Positions 1 through 7,736 of a DNA stretch of 64,000 nucleotides are shown piece by piece. Position numbers and translations under genes: made by a program. Position 1 is the stretch's first letter, and the number at the start of each line of letters is the position of its first letter. This DNA comes from Arthrobacter_E sp044748305 (GTDB lineage Bacteria; Actinomycetota; Actinomycetes; Actinomycetales; Micrococcaceae): the NCBI RefSeq assembly GCF_044748305.1, contig NZ_JBIVFT010000006.1:62001-126000 (forward strand). The letters run 5' to 3'. The notes beneath the pieces are model-generated. The model searched no databases. It was not told where the DNA came from and worked only from the letters and a program-made list of their open reading frames with translations.

Positions 1-1595
1 CAGTCGACCTTCCGGAAGGTCTGCACAGCGGTCAGCAGGCAGCCGGCCGGGAGGTCCAGGACCTCCGAGAAGGACGGGGGACGGAGAATGCCCTCGCCCG
101 GGTCGAAGCCCTCCGTGGTCACGTCCTGCTCATGCTCGGCCAGCACGGAGCCGTCGGGGGCCGTGACGGTGAGGCGCCAGTGCCCCGCACCGATGCCGCC
201 CACCCGGACGGTGCCGCCACTGCCCAGCAGCGCCTCGAACCGGACCGCGGCGGGGCTCTCCTGGCTCGGGTCGTCGAAGCCGGTGCTCAGGGACGCCACC
301 GGGGAGTGGCCGTTGGAGAGCTCGCGGCCGTCGGCGGCGAGCTGAGTCACCCGGACGCCGGTCTCGCGGGATACAGGGTCGGTGACGAAGGAGGGGTCCG
401 CGGCCACGGGACGACGCCGGACCGCGACGCCGTCCACCACGGTGAGGCGCTCCCCGAGCCGTGCCCCGAGTCCCTCCGCGATGCTGACCTGGTAGGGCGG
501 GGTGACCTGCGCGGAGCCGCCTCCCATGCAGACGGTGCTGACGGCGGCACGGCCGAGCAACGCCACGGGACCGTCGTCGCTGAGCGGCAGGACACCGCCG
601 GCGCGTAGCGACGATTCGTTCTTCAAGAGCGTCATGCCGCGCGCGGCGATGCGCCGCAGCTGCTCCTTGCGCCGGGGCGAATCCGCGGCCGGCATGCCGG
701 GCGAGAAGGGGGTGGCGCCGTCGTTGCCGAACGCACCCGTGCGGGCGGCGAGGCGCAGCAGGCGGGTGACGTGTTCGTCGACGGTGGACTCAGCGACATC
801 ACCTCGTTCGACGGCGGCGACCAGGCGCTCGCCCCAGGGACCCACGGGGCCCGGCATGACGAGATCGAGGCCGCCGTTGGCGGATTCCACCGTGCGTTTG
901 GTGGCGAACCAGTCGCTCATGATGAGACCGTCCCAGCCCCATTCGTCCTTGACGATCCCCTGCTGGATGGCGTGGTGCTCTGTGGCGGTGATGCCGTTGA
1001 TGTCGTTGTAGGCGGCCATCATCGCCCAGGGGTTGGCGTCCTGAACCGCCATTTCGAAGGGCAGCAGGTACACCTCCCGCAGTGCGGTGTCGGAGACGCG
1101 GGAATCCATGAAGTTGCGCAGGATCTCGGACTCATTGGCCACCAGGTGCTTCAGGCAGGCGCCCGTGCCGTTGGACTGCATGCCGTGCACGTAGGCGGTC
1201 GCCGCCCGGCCGGTCAGGTACGGGTCCTCCGAGTACGCCTCGAAAAGACGGCCGCCGAGCGGGGTGCGGTGCAGATTGATCGTGGGGCCGAGCACCACGT
1301 GGATGTTCTGGCGGTGGGCCTCTTCGGAGAGCATCGCCCCCACTTCCTCCGCGACGTCGTCGTCCCAGGAGGAGGCGATGAGTGTGGCGTTCGGGAAGAG
1401 CGCCACCGCCTCGCCGCCCATGAATTTCAGGCCGCGCACGCCCGTGGGACCGTCGGAGAACGCCAGGGGGGCCAGACCGATGGTGTCATTGCCGGGCAGC
1501 GTGAAGGCGGTCTCGCCGGTCAGGAGGGAGACCTTCTCGGTCAGGCTGAGCCGTGCGACGGCATCCGTGAGGCTGGTCTCTGCGGTCTGGGTCAT
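1..1595 (-). CDS. Beta-glucosidase, glycoside hydrolase family 3 (3' end outside window)
   Basis: Retaining exo-beta-glycosidase, probably releasing glucose from beta-glucosides in the cytoplasm; no signal peptide is seen. The 531 visible codons begin MTQTAETSLTDAV. The (alpha/beta)8 domain covers about residues 1-300, with KH at 149-150 and the family nucleophile Asp228 in the motif LIMSDWF. The alpha/beta sandwich domain follows. From about residue 420 a PA14-like insertion seems to begin (pattern GIGAGHWRLTVTAPDG), common in GH3 beta-glucosidases. The C-terminal part lies beyond position 1. The start lies 2 bases after the stop of the MFS permease gene, so the two are one operon: uptake of a glucoside, then hydrolysis. 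Exact sugar specificity cannot be read from sequence. Confidence 0.9.
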   Translation of the reverse strand, partial: MTQTAETSLTDAVARLSLTEKVSLLTGETAFTLPGNDTIGLAPLAFSDGPTGVRGLKFMGGEAVALFPNATLIASSWDDDVAEEVGAMLSEEAHRQNIHVVLGPTINLHRTPLGGRLFEAYSEDPYLTGRAATAYVHGMQSNGTGACLKHLVANESEILRNFMDSRVSDTALREVYLLPFEMAVQDANPWAMMAAYNDINGITATEHHAIQQGIVKDEWGWDGLIMSDWFATKRTVESANGGLDLVMPGPVGPWGERLVAAVERGDVAESTVDEHVTRLLRLAARTGAFGNDGATPFSPGMPAADSPRRKEQLRRIAARGMTLLKNESSLRAGGVLPLSDDGPVALLGRAAVSTVCMGGGSAQVTPPYQVSIAEGLGARLGERLTVVDGVAVRRRPVAADPSFVTDPVSRETGVRVTQLAADGRELSNGHSPVASLSTGFDDPSQESPAAVRFEALLGSGGTVRVGGIGAGHWRLTVTAPDGSVLAEHEQDVTTEGFDPGEGILRPPSFSEVLDLPAGCLLTAVQTFRKVD

Positions 1596-1597
1596 GA

Positions 1598-2911
1598 TCA
1601 CTTCACCTTCTTGATGGGCAGGATGACGAATGCTCCGACAAGGCACACGATAGCGGCGGAACCCAGGAGGAGCCCGAAGTTCGGGGCGCTCGCGGTGGCG
1701 CCGGTGGCGAGCAGGACGCCGCCCAGGTAGGGGGCGAGGGACTGGGGGATGGCGTTGGCCATGTTGAACACGCCGAGGTCTTTGCCGTTGTCCTCCGGAT
1801 TGGGCAGCACCTGGAGGACCAGGGCCATGTCGACGCTCATGTAGATGCCGTAGGCGAAACCGAGGAGGGCTTCCACCAGGTAGAACTGTCCGACGTCGGA
1901 GACGTGGAAGAGCAGATAGGTGCCCAGGGCGAACAGTGCGGTGGCCACGCAGACCGGGAGTTTGCGGTACCCGGTGCGGTCCGAGAACCAGCCGGCCAGG
2001 TAGCCGCTGATCACCAGCACAGCGGTGTAGATGAGTACGCCGAGGAAGACGATGCCCGCGCCTGCCTTGTCCTCCAGGCCGAGCCGGTTGGTGATGAACG
2101 GCAGACGGAAGCTGGTGAACATGAAGCTGGCGAGGATGATGAGGAAGCGGGACCACCAGGCCAGGCCGAAGTCGCGGTGTTTGAAGGGGTTGACCCAGAA
2201 GCTCTTGATCAGTTCCAGCACGTTGAACTTCGGCGGACGGATGGTGAGGACCGGGTCCGGCAGGATCACGGCGTAGAGCACCATGCCGACCACGCCCACC
2301 AGGGCCGGGATCAGGAAGAGGAGCGTCATGTTGTCTGCGAAGAGCGTGGCGAACCAGGTGGCGCCCAGGATGCCGACGTTCTGCATGATTCCCACCATGG
2401 CGGACACCTTGGCGTACTGCTGTTCCGGCAGCTGATCCGCCAGGGTCGCGATGAAAGGGCTGAAGCAGGCGTTGGCGCCGAGCTGGGCCATGAACCAGCC
2501 GAGCATCATGAGCCCGGCGTTGGGGGCCGCGCTGATCACCATGAGGGAGGCGGCCATGACGACGGCGCCGCCGACGATCCACGGGCGACGGCGGCCGAAG
2601 CGGGACATGGTGCGGTCCGAGAGGCGTCCGAACAGGGCGTTGCCGAGCACTGCGGCCAGGGCGCCGACGCTGAGCACATTGCCCACGATGCTGGTCTGGT
2701 CCGTTGCGTCCTTGGCGAGCGTCCCGGCTTTCAGCGCCATGGACACCATGACCGGGCCGAGCAGTGCCACGAAGAGGGCGAACTGGGCGAAGGCGAGAGC
2801 CGCGATGAAGAGCGGTCCCTTCTTCTGGGTCGGTTTCTGCCCGCATTCCAGGGTGGTGGGCCGCTCGCCGCCCATGCGCGGCGCGTAGACATTGTGATTT
2901 CCGATCGACAT
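1598..2911 (-). CDS. MFS transporter, probably for (beta-)glucosides
   Basis: Twelve-segment major facilitator of 437 residues in the cytoplasmic membrane. The loop between segments 2 and 3 carries the MFS signature GRLSDRTMSRFGRRRPW (residues about 95-111), of the type seen in sugar/cation symporter-like actinobacterial permeases. The N-terminus has about 32 hydrophilic residues before the first hydrophobic helix. It is first in a two-gene operon with the GH3 beta-glucosidase, from which a disaccharide or aryl-glucoside substrate is inferred. A CRP/GlxR-like site lies about 80 bases upstream of the start, pointing to catabolite control. No local regulator gene is adjacent. The start codon has a modest AAAGAG ribosome-binding sequence. 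Confidence 0.85.
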   Translation of the reverse strand: MSIGNHNVYAPRMGGERPTTLECGQKPTQKKGPLFIAALAFAQFALFVALLGPVMVSMALKAGTLAKDATDQTSIVGNVLSVGALAAVLGNALFGRLSDRTMSRFGRRRPWIVGGAVVMAASLMVISAAPNAGLMMLGWFMAQLGANACFSPFIATLADQLPEQQYAKVSAMVGIMQNVGILGATWFATLFADNMTLLFLIPALVGVVGMVLYAVILPDPVLTIRPPKFNVLELIKSFWVNPFKHRDFGLAWWSRFLIILASFMFTSFRLPFITNRLGLEDKAGAGIVFLGVLIYTAVLVISGYLAGWFSDRTGYRKLPVCVATALFALGTYLLFHVSDVGQFYLVEALLGFAYGIYMSVDMALVLQVLPNPEDNGKDLGVFNMANAIPQSLAPYLGGVLLATGATASAPNFGLLLGSAAIVCLVGAFVILPIKKVK

Positions 2912-2990
2912 CGGCGTCTCTTTCGGATCAGGCCGGCCATCCCACGCTGGACACCGGTAATTGAAATAGGTGACTATAACTATTACATGG

Positions 2991-3006
2991 AGTGATGTGG
3001 GTCACA
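2991..3006. promoter_or_regulatory. CRP/GlxR-like operator upstream of the MFS/beta-glucosidase operon
   Basis: AGTGATGTGGGTCACA fits the cAMP-receptor consensus TGTGA-N6-TCACA with one mismatch (first base). It sits about 80 bases before the permease start on the minus strand. Four similar sites occur in this window, all before uptake or catabolic units. Confidence 0.5.
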
Positions 3007-3035
3007 AGGGTTTGCCGAGTCGGGATTCGAAGGGG

Positions 3036-3374
3036 TCAGCCCGCGGGGCGCGGGGCGAACATGATGACGGCGACACCGAGCAGGCAGAGGAATGCGCCGA
3101 TGAGATCCCAGCGATCCGGCTTGAATCCGTCCACCATGACGCCCCAGGCGAGCGATCCGGCCACGAACACCCCGCCGTATGCCGCCAGGATCCGGCCGAA
3201 GTGAGCGTCCGGCTGAAGGGTTGCGACGAAGCCGTAAATGCCGAGGGCGACGACGCCGAGCCCGGCCCACCACCAGCCCTTGCCTTCGCGGACGGCCTGC
3301 CAGATCAGCCAGGCGCCGCCGATCTCCGCCACGGCCGAGAGGGCGAAGAGAAGAACCGACTTCAGGATGCTCAT
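3036..3374 (-). CDS. YnfA/UPF0060 family small membrane protein
   Basis: A 112-residue protein of four predicted transmembrane helices, beginning MSILKSVLLFALSAVAEIGG and ending in APRPAG. The length, the AEIGGAWL motif in helix 1 and the GRILAAYGG motif in helix 3 are typical of the YnfA (UPF0060) family, distantly related to small multidrug resistance proteins; function is not established. The frame is open far upstream, but I chose this ATG because homologues start here and a CATGAT -10 box lies exactly 6 bases before it, suggesting a leaderless transcript. It seems to be a single-gene unit. Confidence 0.85.
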   Translation of the reverse strand: MSILKSVLLFALSAVAEIGGAWLIWQAVREGKGWWWAGLGVVALGIYGFVATLQPDAHFGRILAAYGGVFVAGSLAWGVMVDGFKPDRWDLIGAFLCLLGVAVIMFAPRPAG

Positions 3375-3386
3375 GGATCCATCATG
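3375..3386 (-). promoter_or_regulatory. Leaderless promoter of the YnfA-like gene
   Basis: On the minus strand CATGAT is followed by 6 bases and then the ATG. Spacing matches the other leaderless promoters in the window; no clear -35 box. Confidence 0.4.
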
Positions 3387-3399
3387 CCGGGCGGGGTCC

Positions 3400-3545
3400 G
3401 GGTGGTGAACTCGCTGTTTCTTGGGCCGGGACCCGCTGAGCTCGCTATTCGCTTGCGAGATCGCTCGCTTGACGCACGAACTCGCACCCAACCAGCGAGC
3501 CCGGCGATGGGTCCAGGACTGAACCGCCGCCGGCCGGGACCTCGC
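3400..3545. repeat. GAACTCGCT-type intergenic palindrome (degenerate member)
   Basis: Between two minus-strand genes lie CTCGCTGTTTCTTGGG and, some 65 bases on, CCCAACCAGCGAG, which pair imperfectly. Between them sit further GAGCTCGCTA, GCGAGATCGC and GAACTCGC blocks. The same vocabulary recurs near 6.85, 19.6 and 60.4 kb. It could act as a terminator for the ArsR-type gene that ends just beyond it. No gene is seen in this gap. Confidence 0.55.
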
Positions 3546-3571
3546 TGCCGACCGCCGTCGTGAATGAACGC

Positions 3572-4246
3572 CTAGCCGCGGCGTCGTTTCCAGGCCGTGT
3601 AGCCGCCCTTGATGTTCATCGACTCGTAGCCGGCCGCGGCGAGCAGTTCGGCTGCCTGGGGCGAAGCCAGGCAGTAGGGGCCTTCGCAATAGGCGACGAC
3701 GGGCGTGCCCTGGGGCAGTTCGTCCATCCGGCCCTTGAGCTCGGGCAGGGGGATGGAGATCGCGCCTTTGACGTGGCCCCGCCGGAACTCATCCGCCGTG
3801 CGGACGTCGACGACGGTGACGGCGTCGCTTTCCAAGAGGCTTGCGAGCTCTTCGGCGCTGACCGGGTTGACCCACGGATGCCGGGCGAAGTGGGCGTTCA
3901 CTTCCTCGCGGACGCTCGCGACGTGCGTTTCGGCAAAGGCTTCGAAGGCCCCGATGAGCTCGCCGGCCGCCGGAGGAATGGAATAGCTGACGCGGGTCCC
4001 GTTGCGCGTGCTGACGACGAGCTGTGCGGAGCGGAGCACGCGCAGCTGGGCGGAGGTGTTCTTGAGAGGGATTCCCGCGAACTCGGCGAGGTCTTCGACG
4101 GTCCGGTCTCCTTGTTGCAGTGCATCGAGGAGCCTCAGCCGAATGGAATTGCTCAAGGCCTTGCCCACCCCGGCCAACGCCTCATAGATGGGCCGTTCGG
4201 CGAAGGACGCGAAGGTGAGTCCCTCGAGGTCCGGATCGTGTTCCAT
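3572..4246 (-). CDS. ArsR-family regulator fused to a rhodanese domain
   Basis: A 224-residue cytoplasmic DNA-binding protein from this start. Residues about 20-95 form an ArsR-type winged helix (NSIRLRLLDALQQGDRTVEDLAEFAGI). Residues about 120-220 form a rhodanese domain whose active loop reads VVAYCEGPYC, so the catalytic cysteine is present, plus a second cysteine five residues on. Such fusions are thought to sense persulfide or other reactive sulfur, but the ligand here is unknown. The open frame extends 28 codons upstream; I prefer this ATG because a TAGCCT -10 box stands 7 bases before it and the extension has no ribosome-binding site. The gene follows the epimerase gene by about 60 bases on the same strand. 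Confidence 0.85.
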   Translation of the reverse strand: MEHDPDLEGLTFASFAERPIYEALAGVGKALSNSIRLRLLDALQQGDRTVEDLAEFAGIPLKNTSAQLRVLRSAQLVVSTRNGTRVSYSIPPAAGELIGAFEAFAETHVASVREEVNAHFARHPWVNPVSAEELASLLESDAVTVVDVRTADEFRRGHVKGAISIPLPELKGRMDELPQGTPVVAYCEGPYCLASPQAAELLAAAGYESMNIKGGYTAWKRRRG

Positions 4247-4259
4247 GGTTCCAAGGCTA
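4247..4259 (-). promoter_or_regulatory. Leaderless promoter of the ArsR-rhodanese gene
   Basis: On the minus strand TAGCCT, 7 bases, then ATG. It decides the start of the gene in favour of MEHDPDLEG. Confidence 0.45.
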
Positions 4260-4308
4260 TCCAGATGTTGAGAAGGAGTGCCCGCTCCGGCCCGCCGTCG
4301 TAGGCCGC

Positions 4309-5250
4309 CTACTGGGAACTCTTGGCCCATTGCGCCGCCGTTGCGGACACCACGGTGTCCCAGGGGCTGGGTGTCACCCCGAGAACCCGGGTGGTCTCGG
4401 CGGCGTCCACGACGAGCGGGTTGTCGAACTGATCCAGCACCCCGAGAGTCTCCCGCAACAAGGGTGAGAATCTGCCGGCGAGCGCCAGGAGCGGGCGCGG
4501 CACGACCTTGATGCGGACCGGAGGTTTCCCTGCGCTCTCCGTGATCTGCCGGAGGACCGTGTGAATCGACAGCGGCTCATTGACGGGGACCAGCCACGGA
4601 CGGCCCCAGGCGAGCGGGGATGACCCAAGTGCCTTGAGCGTCTCCGCGACGTCGGGGATGTAGGCCCAGCTGTGCGGCTGTTCCGGGTCTGAGAGCGCGC
4701 GGACCGTGGAGCCTGCGAGTGCCGAGCGGGCGTAAGTGGGCAGAAGCCCATGATTCGGGGCGATGGTGGGGCCGATGTAGTCGGCGGCGCGGGCTTCGGT
4801 CGCCCTCAGATCGCCGCTTTCATGCGCTGCGAGGGCGTCCCGCCACAGACGCAGCCGCAGCTCACCCTTGTGGTCGCTCGGGCGCTCCGGACTGTCGTGG
4901 CGCAGTGGAACCGGTGGACGGCCGTACGAGTACAGATTCGAGGAGGTGACGAGTACTGCCTGCACTGTTCTGGCGGTCTGAAGGATCGAGCCGGCAAGGC
5001 GAGGCCATTCCCGATCCCAATGCTGGTAGCCGCCTGGGCTCGCGCAGTTGTAGATGACCTCGGCGCCGGTGGCGATCCGGGTGAGGGCGGCGGGGTCCTT
5101 GGCATCGACGGCCAGTCGTGTGACACCCGGCAGTTCCGGGCCGGCCCCGGAGTGCGAGGCCAGGACGACGCGTTCATGGTCGGCAGCCAAGGTGGAGGCC
5201 AGGCGGGTGCCGACGGGGCCTGAGCCGATGACAAGATGAAAGTCGTTCAT
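4309..5250 (-). CDS. NAD(P)-dependent epimerase/dehydratase family protein
   Basis: Short-chain dehydrogenase of the extended (epimerase) type, 313 residues. The N-terminus has the nucleotide-binding glycine motif GSGPVGTRLA (residues 9-18), in the form typical of atypical extended SDRs that bind NADP. A Tyr-X3-Lys pair is not evident at the usual place, so catalysis is uncertain. The start overlaps the stop of the MFS gene by 4 bases (ATGA), so the two are co-translated. Substrate unknown; the pairing with an efflux-type MFS protein suggests modification of or defence against a small molecule. Confidence 0.8.
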   Translation of the reverse strand: MNDFHLVIGSGPVGTRLASTLAADHERVVLASHSGAGPELPGVTRLAVDAKDPAALTRIATGAEVIYNCASPGGYQHWDREWPRLAGSILQTARTVQAVLVTSSNLYSYGRPPVPLRHDSPERPSDHKGELRLRLWRDALAAHESGDLRATEARAADYIGPTIAPNHGLLPTYARSALAGSTVRALSDPEQPHSWAYIPDVAETLKALGSSPLAWGRPWLVPVNEPLSIHTVLRQITESAGKPPVRIKVVPRPLLALAGRFSPLLRETLGVLDQFDNPLVVDAAETTRVLGVTPSPWDTVVSATAAQWAKSSQ

Positions 5251-6677
5251 CTCGGGTCACTCCTGAGCTGATCGGGGAGGTCCTGTCTGCGTTTCATGGT
5301 ACTCGCGGTGAGGAGGGCGCCTGCGAACACGATGGCGGCCATGACGAAGGCGAGTGCCCGCGAGGCGGTCGCTTCTCCTGCGCCGATGCCGAGGTTCACG
5401 ACCAGGCCCGTGATGGCGGCGCCGAAAGCGGTGCTGATCAGCTGAACCGTGTTGGCGCCGGCCGACGCCTGCATGGCATCCTCCGGGTCCTCGGTGCTCG
5501 ACATCGCCGCGGTGACGTTGTGCACGAAGGCGATGCCGATGCCGAGCCCGGCGATGAAGAGCGTCGCGAACCAGCAGATGAGCACCAGCGGGGAGGGCGA
5601 AGCGGTCTGCAGCAATCCGTACACGGTCAGGCCGACGCCGAGAACGACGGGGCCGACGACGCGCGCCGAGGCTTTGAGACGGGGGTTGTCGACCGAGGAG
5701 CTGAGGATTCCGCCGAAGCTCCAGCCCCAGGAGAGAACCGCCCCGAGCAACCCGGCGCCCAGGGGCGAAAGGCCGCCGAGGGTCTGGCCGAACAGTGGAA
5801 TGTAGGTCTCGATGGTCGACCCGATGACGAGCAGTGCCAGGCCCGAATACACCCACTTGAGGGAGGAGCCTCGGAGATAGGTGATCTGTGGAAGAACCCC
5901 CTCGAGCGCGCGGCGGTCTGCGATGACGAACAGCACCAGACATGCGACGGCGGCGGCCAGCAGCAGCCAGCTGGCCCAGCCCTGTTCGACGACGGAAGCG
6001 GCGCTGACGCCTGCCACGGAGAGGGTGAGGAGCAGGAGCGAGCCAAGGGGCAGTCGTCCGACGGCCTTGTGCTTTTCGCGGGACGGAAGGGACCTGTAGG
6101 CGAGGAGCCCGAGCAGCAGTGAGATGACGACGAGCAGCCAGAATGCAGCCCGCCAGGCCTGGAACTGGGCGAAAAGCCCTCCCAGAAGTGGGCCCACGAC
6201 GTTCCCGACGCCCCACATGGCTGAGACCAGCCCGATGGCCCGCCCACGCAGGTGTTCCGGCATGGCCAGGCGGACCATGGCGTAACCGAGGCCTGTGATG
6301 AGTCCTCCGCCGAGGCCTTGGAAGCCACGGGCCAGGAGCAGGACGGTCATGCTCGGCGCGACCGCCGCGAGGGCGCTGCCGAGTGCGAATGCCGACAGTG
6401 CGATGGTGTACGCGCCCACGGGGCCGAATCGATCGAGGACCCGGCGCACGAACATCGAGGTGATCACCGATGCGATCAGGAAGCCCGACATCGCCAGGGC
6501 GTAGTACCGTTCCCCGCCGATCTCATGAACGGCGCTGGGCAGCAGGGTGGTGGTCAGGTAGACGTTCGTGGCGTACATGGCGACGCCGCCCGCCAGGACG
6601 ACTGTCACGCCCCGGTGTGAGCGAGCAAAGAGTTCCGACCAGCTCGCCTTGGTCTCAGTGGTTGTCGACGAAGTCAT
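5247..6677 (-). CDS. MFS transporter, DHA2-like (drug efflux type)
   Basis: A 476-residue permease with about 14 hydrophobic segments, as in the DHA2 drug:proton antiporters. After about 25 residues the first helix runs VVLAGGVAMYATNVYL. The motif C region reads GWGVGNVVGPLLGGL-like (MWGVGNVVGPLLGG, about 155-168), a mark of antiporters. It probably exports a hydrophobic compound. It is first in an operon with the overlapping epimerase gene. The promoter has recognisable -35 and -10 boxes with a dyad in the spacer, and the predicted transcription start coincides with the ATG, so the messenger is probably leaderless. No ribosome-binding sequence is present. Confidence 0.85.
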   Translation of the reverse strand: MTSSTTTETKASWSELFARSHRGVTVVLAGGVAMYATNVYLTTTLLPSAVHEIGGERYYALAMSGFLIASVITSMFVRRVLDRFGPVGAYTIALSAFALGSALAAVAPSMTVLLLARGFQGLGGGLITGLGYAMVRLAMPEHLRGRAIGLVSAMWGVGNVVGPLLGGLFAQFQAWRAAFWLLVVISLLLGLLAYRSLPSREKHKAVGRLPLGSLLLLTLSVAGVSAASVVEQGWASWLLLAAAVACLVLFVIADRRALEGVLPQITYLRGSSLKWVYSGLALLVIGSTIETYIPLFGQTLGGLSPLGAGLLGAVLSWGWSFGGILSSSVDNPRLKASARVVGPVVLGVGLTVYGLLQTASPSPLVLICWFATLFIAGLGIGIAFVHNVTAAMSSTEDPEDAMQASAGANTVQLISTAFGAAITGLVVNLGIGAGEATASRALAFVMAAIVFAGALLTASTMKRRQDLPDQLRSDPR

Positions 6678-6683
6678 AAACTC

Positions 6684-6712
6684 ATAATCTAAGGAACTTT
6701 AGAATAAAGCAA
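6684..6712 (-). promoter_or_regulatory. Leaderless promoter with operator in its spacer (MFS/epimerase operon)
   Basis: On the minus strand TTGCTT, a 17-base spacer and GATTAT, then 6 bases to the ATG. The spacer and -10 contain the dyad TCTAAAGTTCCTTAGA, placed where a MarR- or TetR-type repressor would block RNA polymerase. The regulator gene is not adjacent. Confidence 0.6.
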
Positions 6713-6719
6713 GAGTGAT

Positions 6720-7017
6720 CTGCGGCATAGTGCTCTGTGGGTGTCGCCCGGCCCCGCCGCCCCTGCCCCCTGCCTGCCCTGTCCGCTGCGGGCTCTGTCC
6801 GCGGCCTGCCCTGTCCACTGTCCGCCCCTGCCGGTCCTGTCCGCCGACCCCGCTACTTCGGTGCGAACTCGCTTTTTTGGTGAGCGAGTTCGCACACAAG
6901 TAGCGAGCTCAGCGGGAGATGGGGCTGGAGGAGGGGGGCTAGAGGGGCAGAGGGCAGGAGGAGAGAGGGCGGGAGGAGAAGGTGGCGAGGTGCCGGGAGA
7001 GGGGGTGTTCGGCCCGT
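6720..7017. repeat. Intergenic gap with a large palindrome and strand-asymmetric flanks
   Basis: No gene is supported here. The centre (6851-6905) is an inverted repeat: CGCTACTT, 2 unpaired bases, GTGCGAACTCGCT, a T-rich loop of 9 bases, AGCGAGTTCGCAC, 2 bases, AAGTAGCG. About 110 bases before it are almost pure pyrimidine and about 110 after it almost pure purine on the + strand. It lies downstream of the histidine phosphatase gene and could end its transcript. Confidence 0.75.
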
Positions 7018-7668
7018 TCAGCCAGCCGTGACGTCCTCGGCGGAGGAATCCTCCAGGGCCGTGCCGCCGAAGGGTTCGGTCTGCCAGTGTTCCAGGTGCC
7101 ACGAGCCGGGCCGGCCGTCCAGGATGGCGCCGCCCGTGTTCATGACCATCAGGCCGGGGATCCGCTCCTTCGGAAGGTCGGTCCGCTGCGCCGTGAAACA
7201 GCGGATGGCCGCACCGTGGCTGACGACCGCGACGGCGTCGTCGCCCGTGTGGCGGGAGGCGATCTCTTCGATCGCCGCGTCGAAGCGCCGCAGGAACGCC
7301 AGGCCGTCCGGTCCTCCGGGCATGGGGCTGTCCAGTTCGCCGCGCATCCAGCTCACGATCCGCTGTCCGTACAGCGCTCGGGACCCCTCGTCGCCGAGCA
7401 TCTCCAGCTCGCCGGCGGAGATCTCCTCCAGGCCGGGCACGACGACGGCGTCCGCTCCCACCGCCGAAGCGAGCGGCGCGGCGGTCAGCCGGGTCCTGAG
7501 CAGCGGCGATGCGTAGACGGCTCGGAGGGCGACATCGGTGAACGCTCCGGGGAGGGCGCGCGCCTGCGCTTCTCCGAGACCGGTCAATCCCGCCCCGGGA
7601 AAGGCGGTGTCCAGCTCACCGTTGACATTGCTGGGCGTCTGGCCGTGACGGATGAGATAGATGCGCAC
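7018..7668 (-). CDS. Histidine phosphatase family protein (phosphoglycerate mutase-like)
   Basis: A 216-residue enzyme of the branch-1 histidine phosphatases. The phospho-accepting RHG motif is at residues 7-9 (MRIYLIRHGQT), the second catalytic His is in VSHGAAIR and the conserved Arg in YASPLLRTRLTA. Substrate is not readable; many actinobacterial members are broad phosphatases. The start codon is GTG, preceded by TAGGCT at 6 bases, so the transcript is probably leaderless. It is a single-gene unit, ending beside the large palindrome. Confidence 0.88.
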   Translation of the reverse strand: MRIYLIRHGQTPSNVNGELDTAFPGAGLTGLGEAQARALPGAFTDVALRAVYASPLLRTRLTAAPLASAVGADAVVVPGLEEISAGELEMLGDEGSRALYGQRIVSWMRGELDSPMPGGPDGLAFLRRFDAAIEEIASRHTGDDAVAVVSHGAAIRCFTAQRTDLPKERIPGLMVMNTGGAILDGRPGSWHLEHWQTEPFGGTALEDSSAEDVTAG

Positions 7669-7680
7669 GGGGACAGCCTA
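7669..7680 (-). promoter_or_regulatory. Leaderless promoter of the histidine phosphatase gene
   Basis: On the minus strand TAGGCT, 6 bases, then the GTG start. Confidence 0.5.
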
Positions 7681-7736
7681 TGCCGCGGGGCCGGCCCCGG
7701 CAGGGCCTGGCCGCACGGACCGGTGGCCCGGCCCGG

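Noticed and set aside
1904..2995. A 363-codon + strand frame opposite the first MFS gene
   Set aside because: Mostly Glu, Asp, His, Gly and Arg; antisense shadow of a clear permease.
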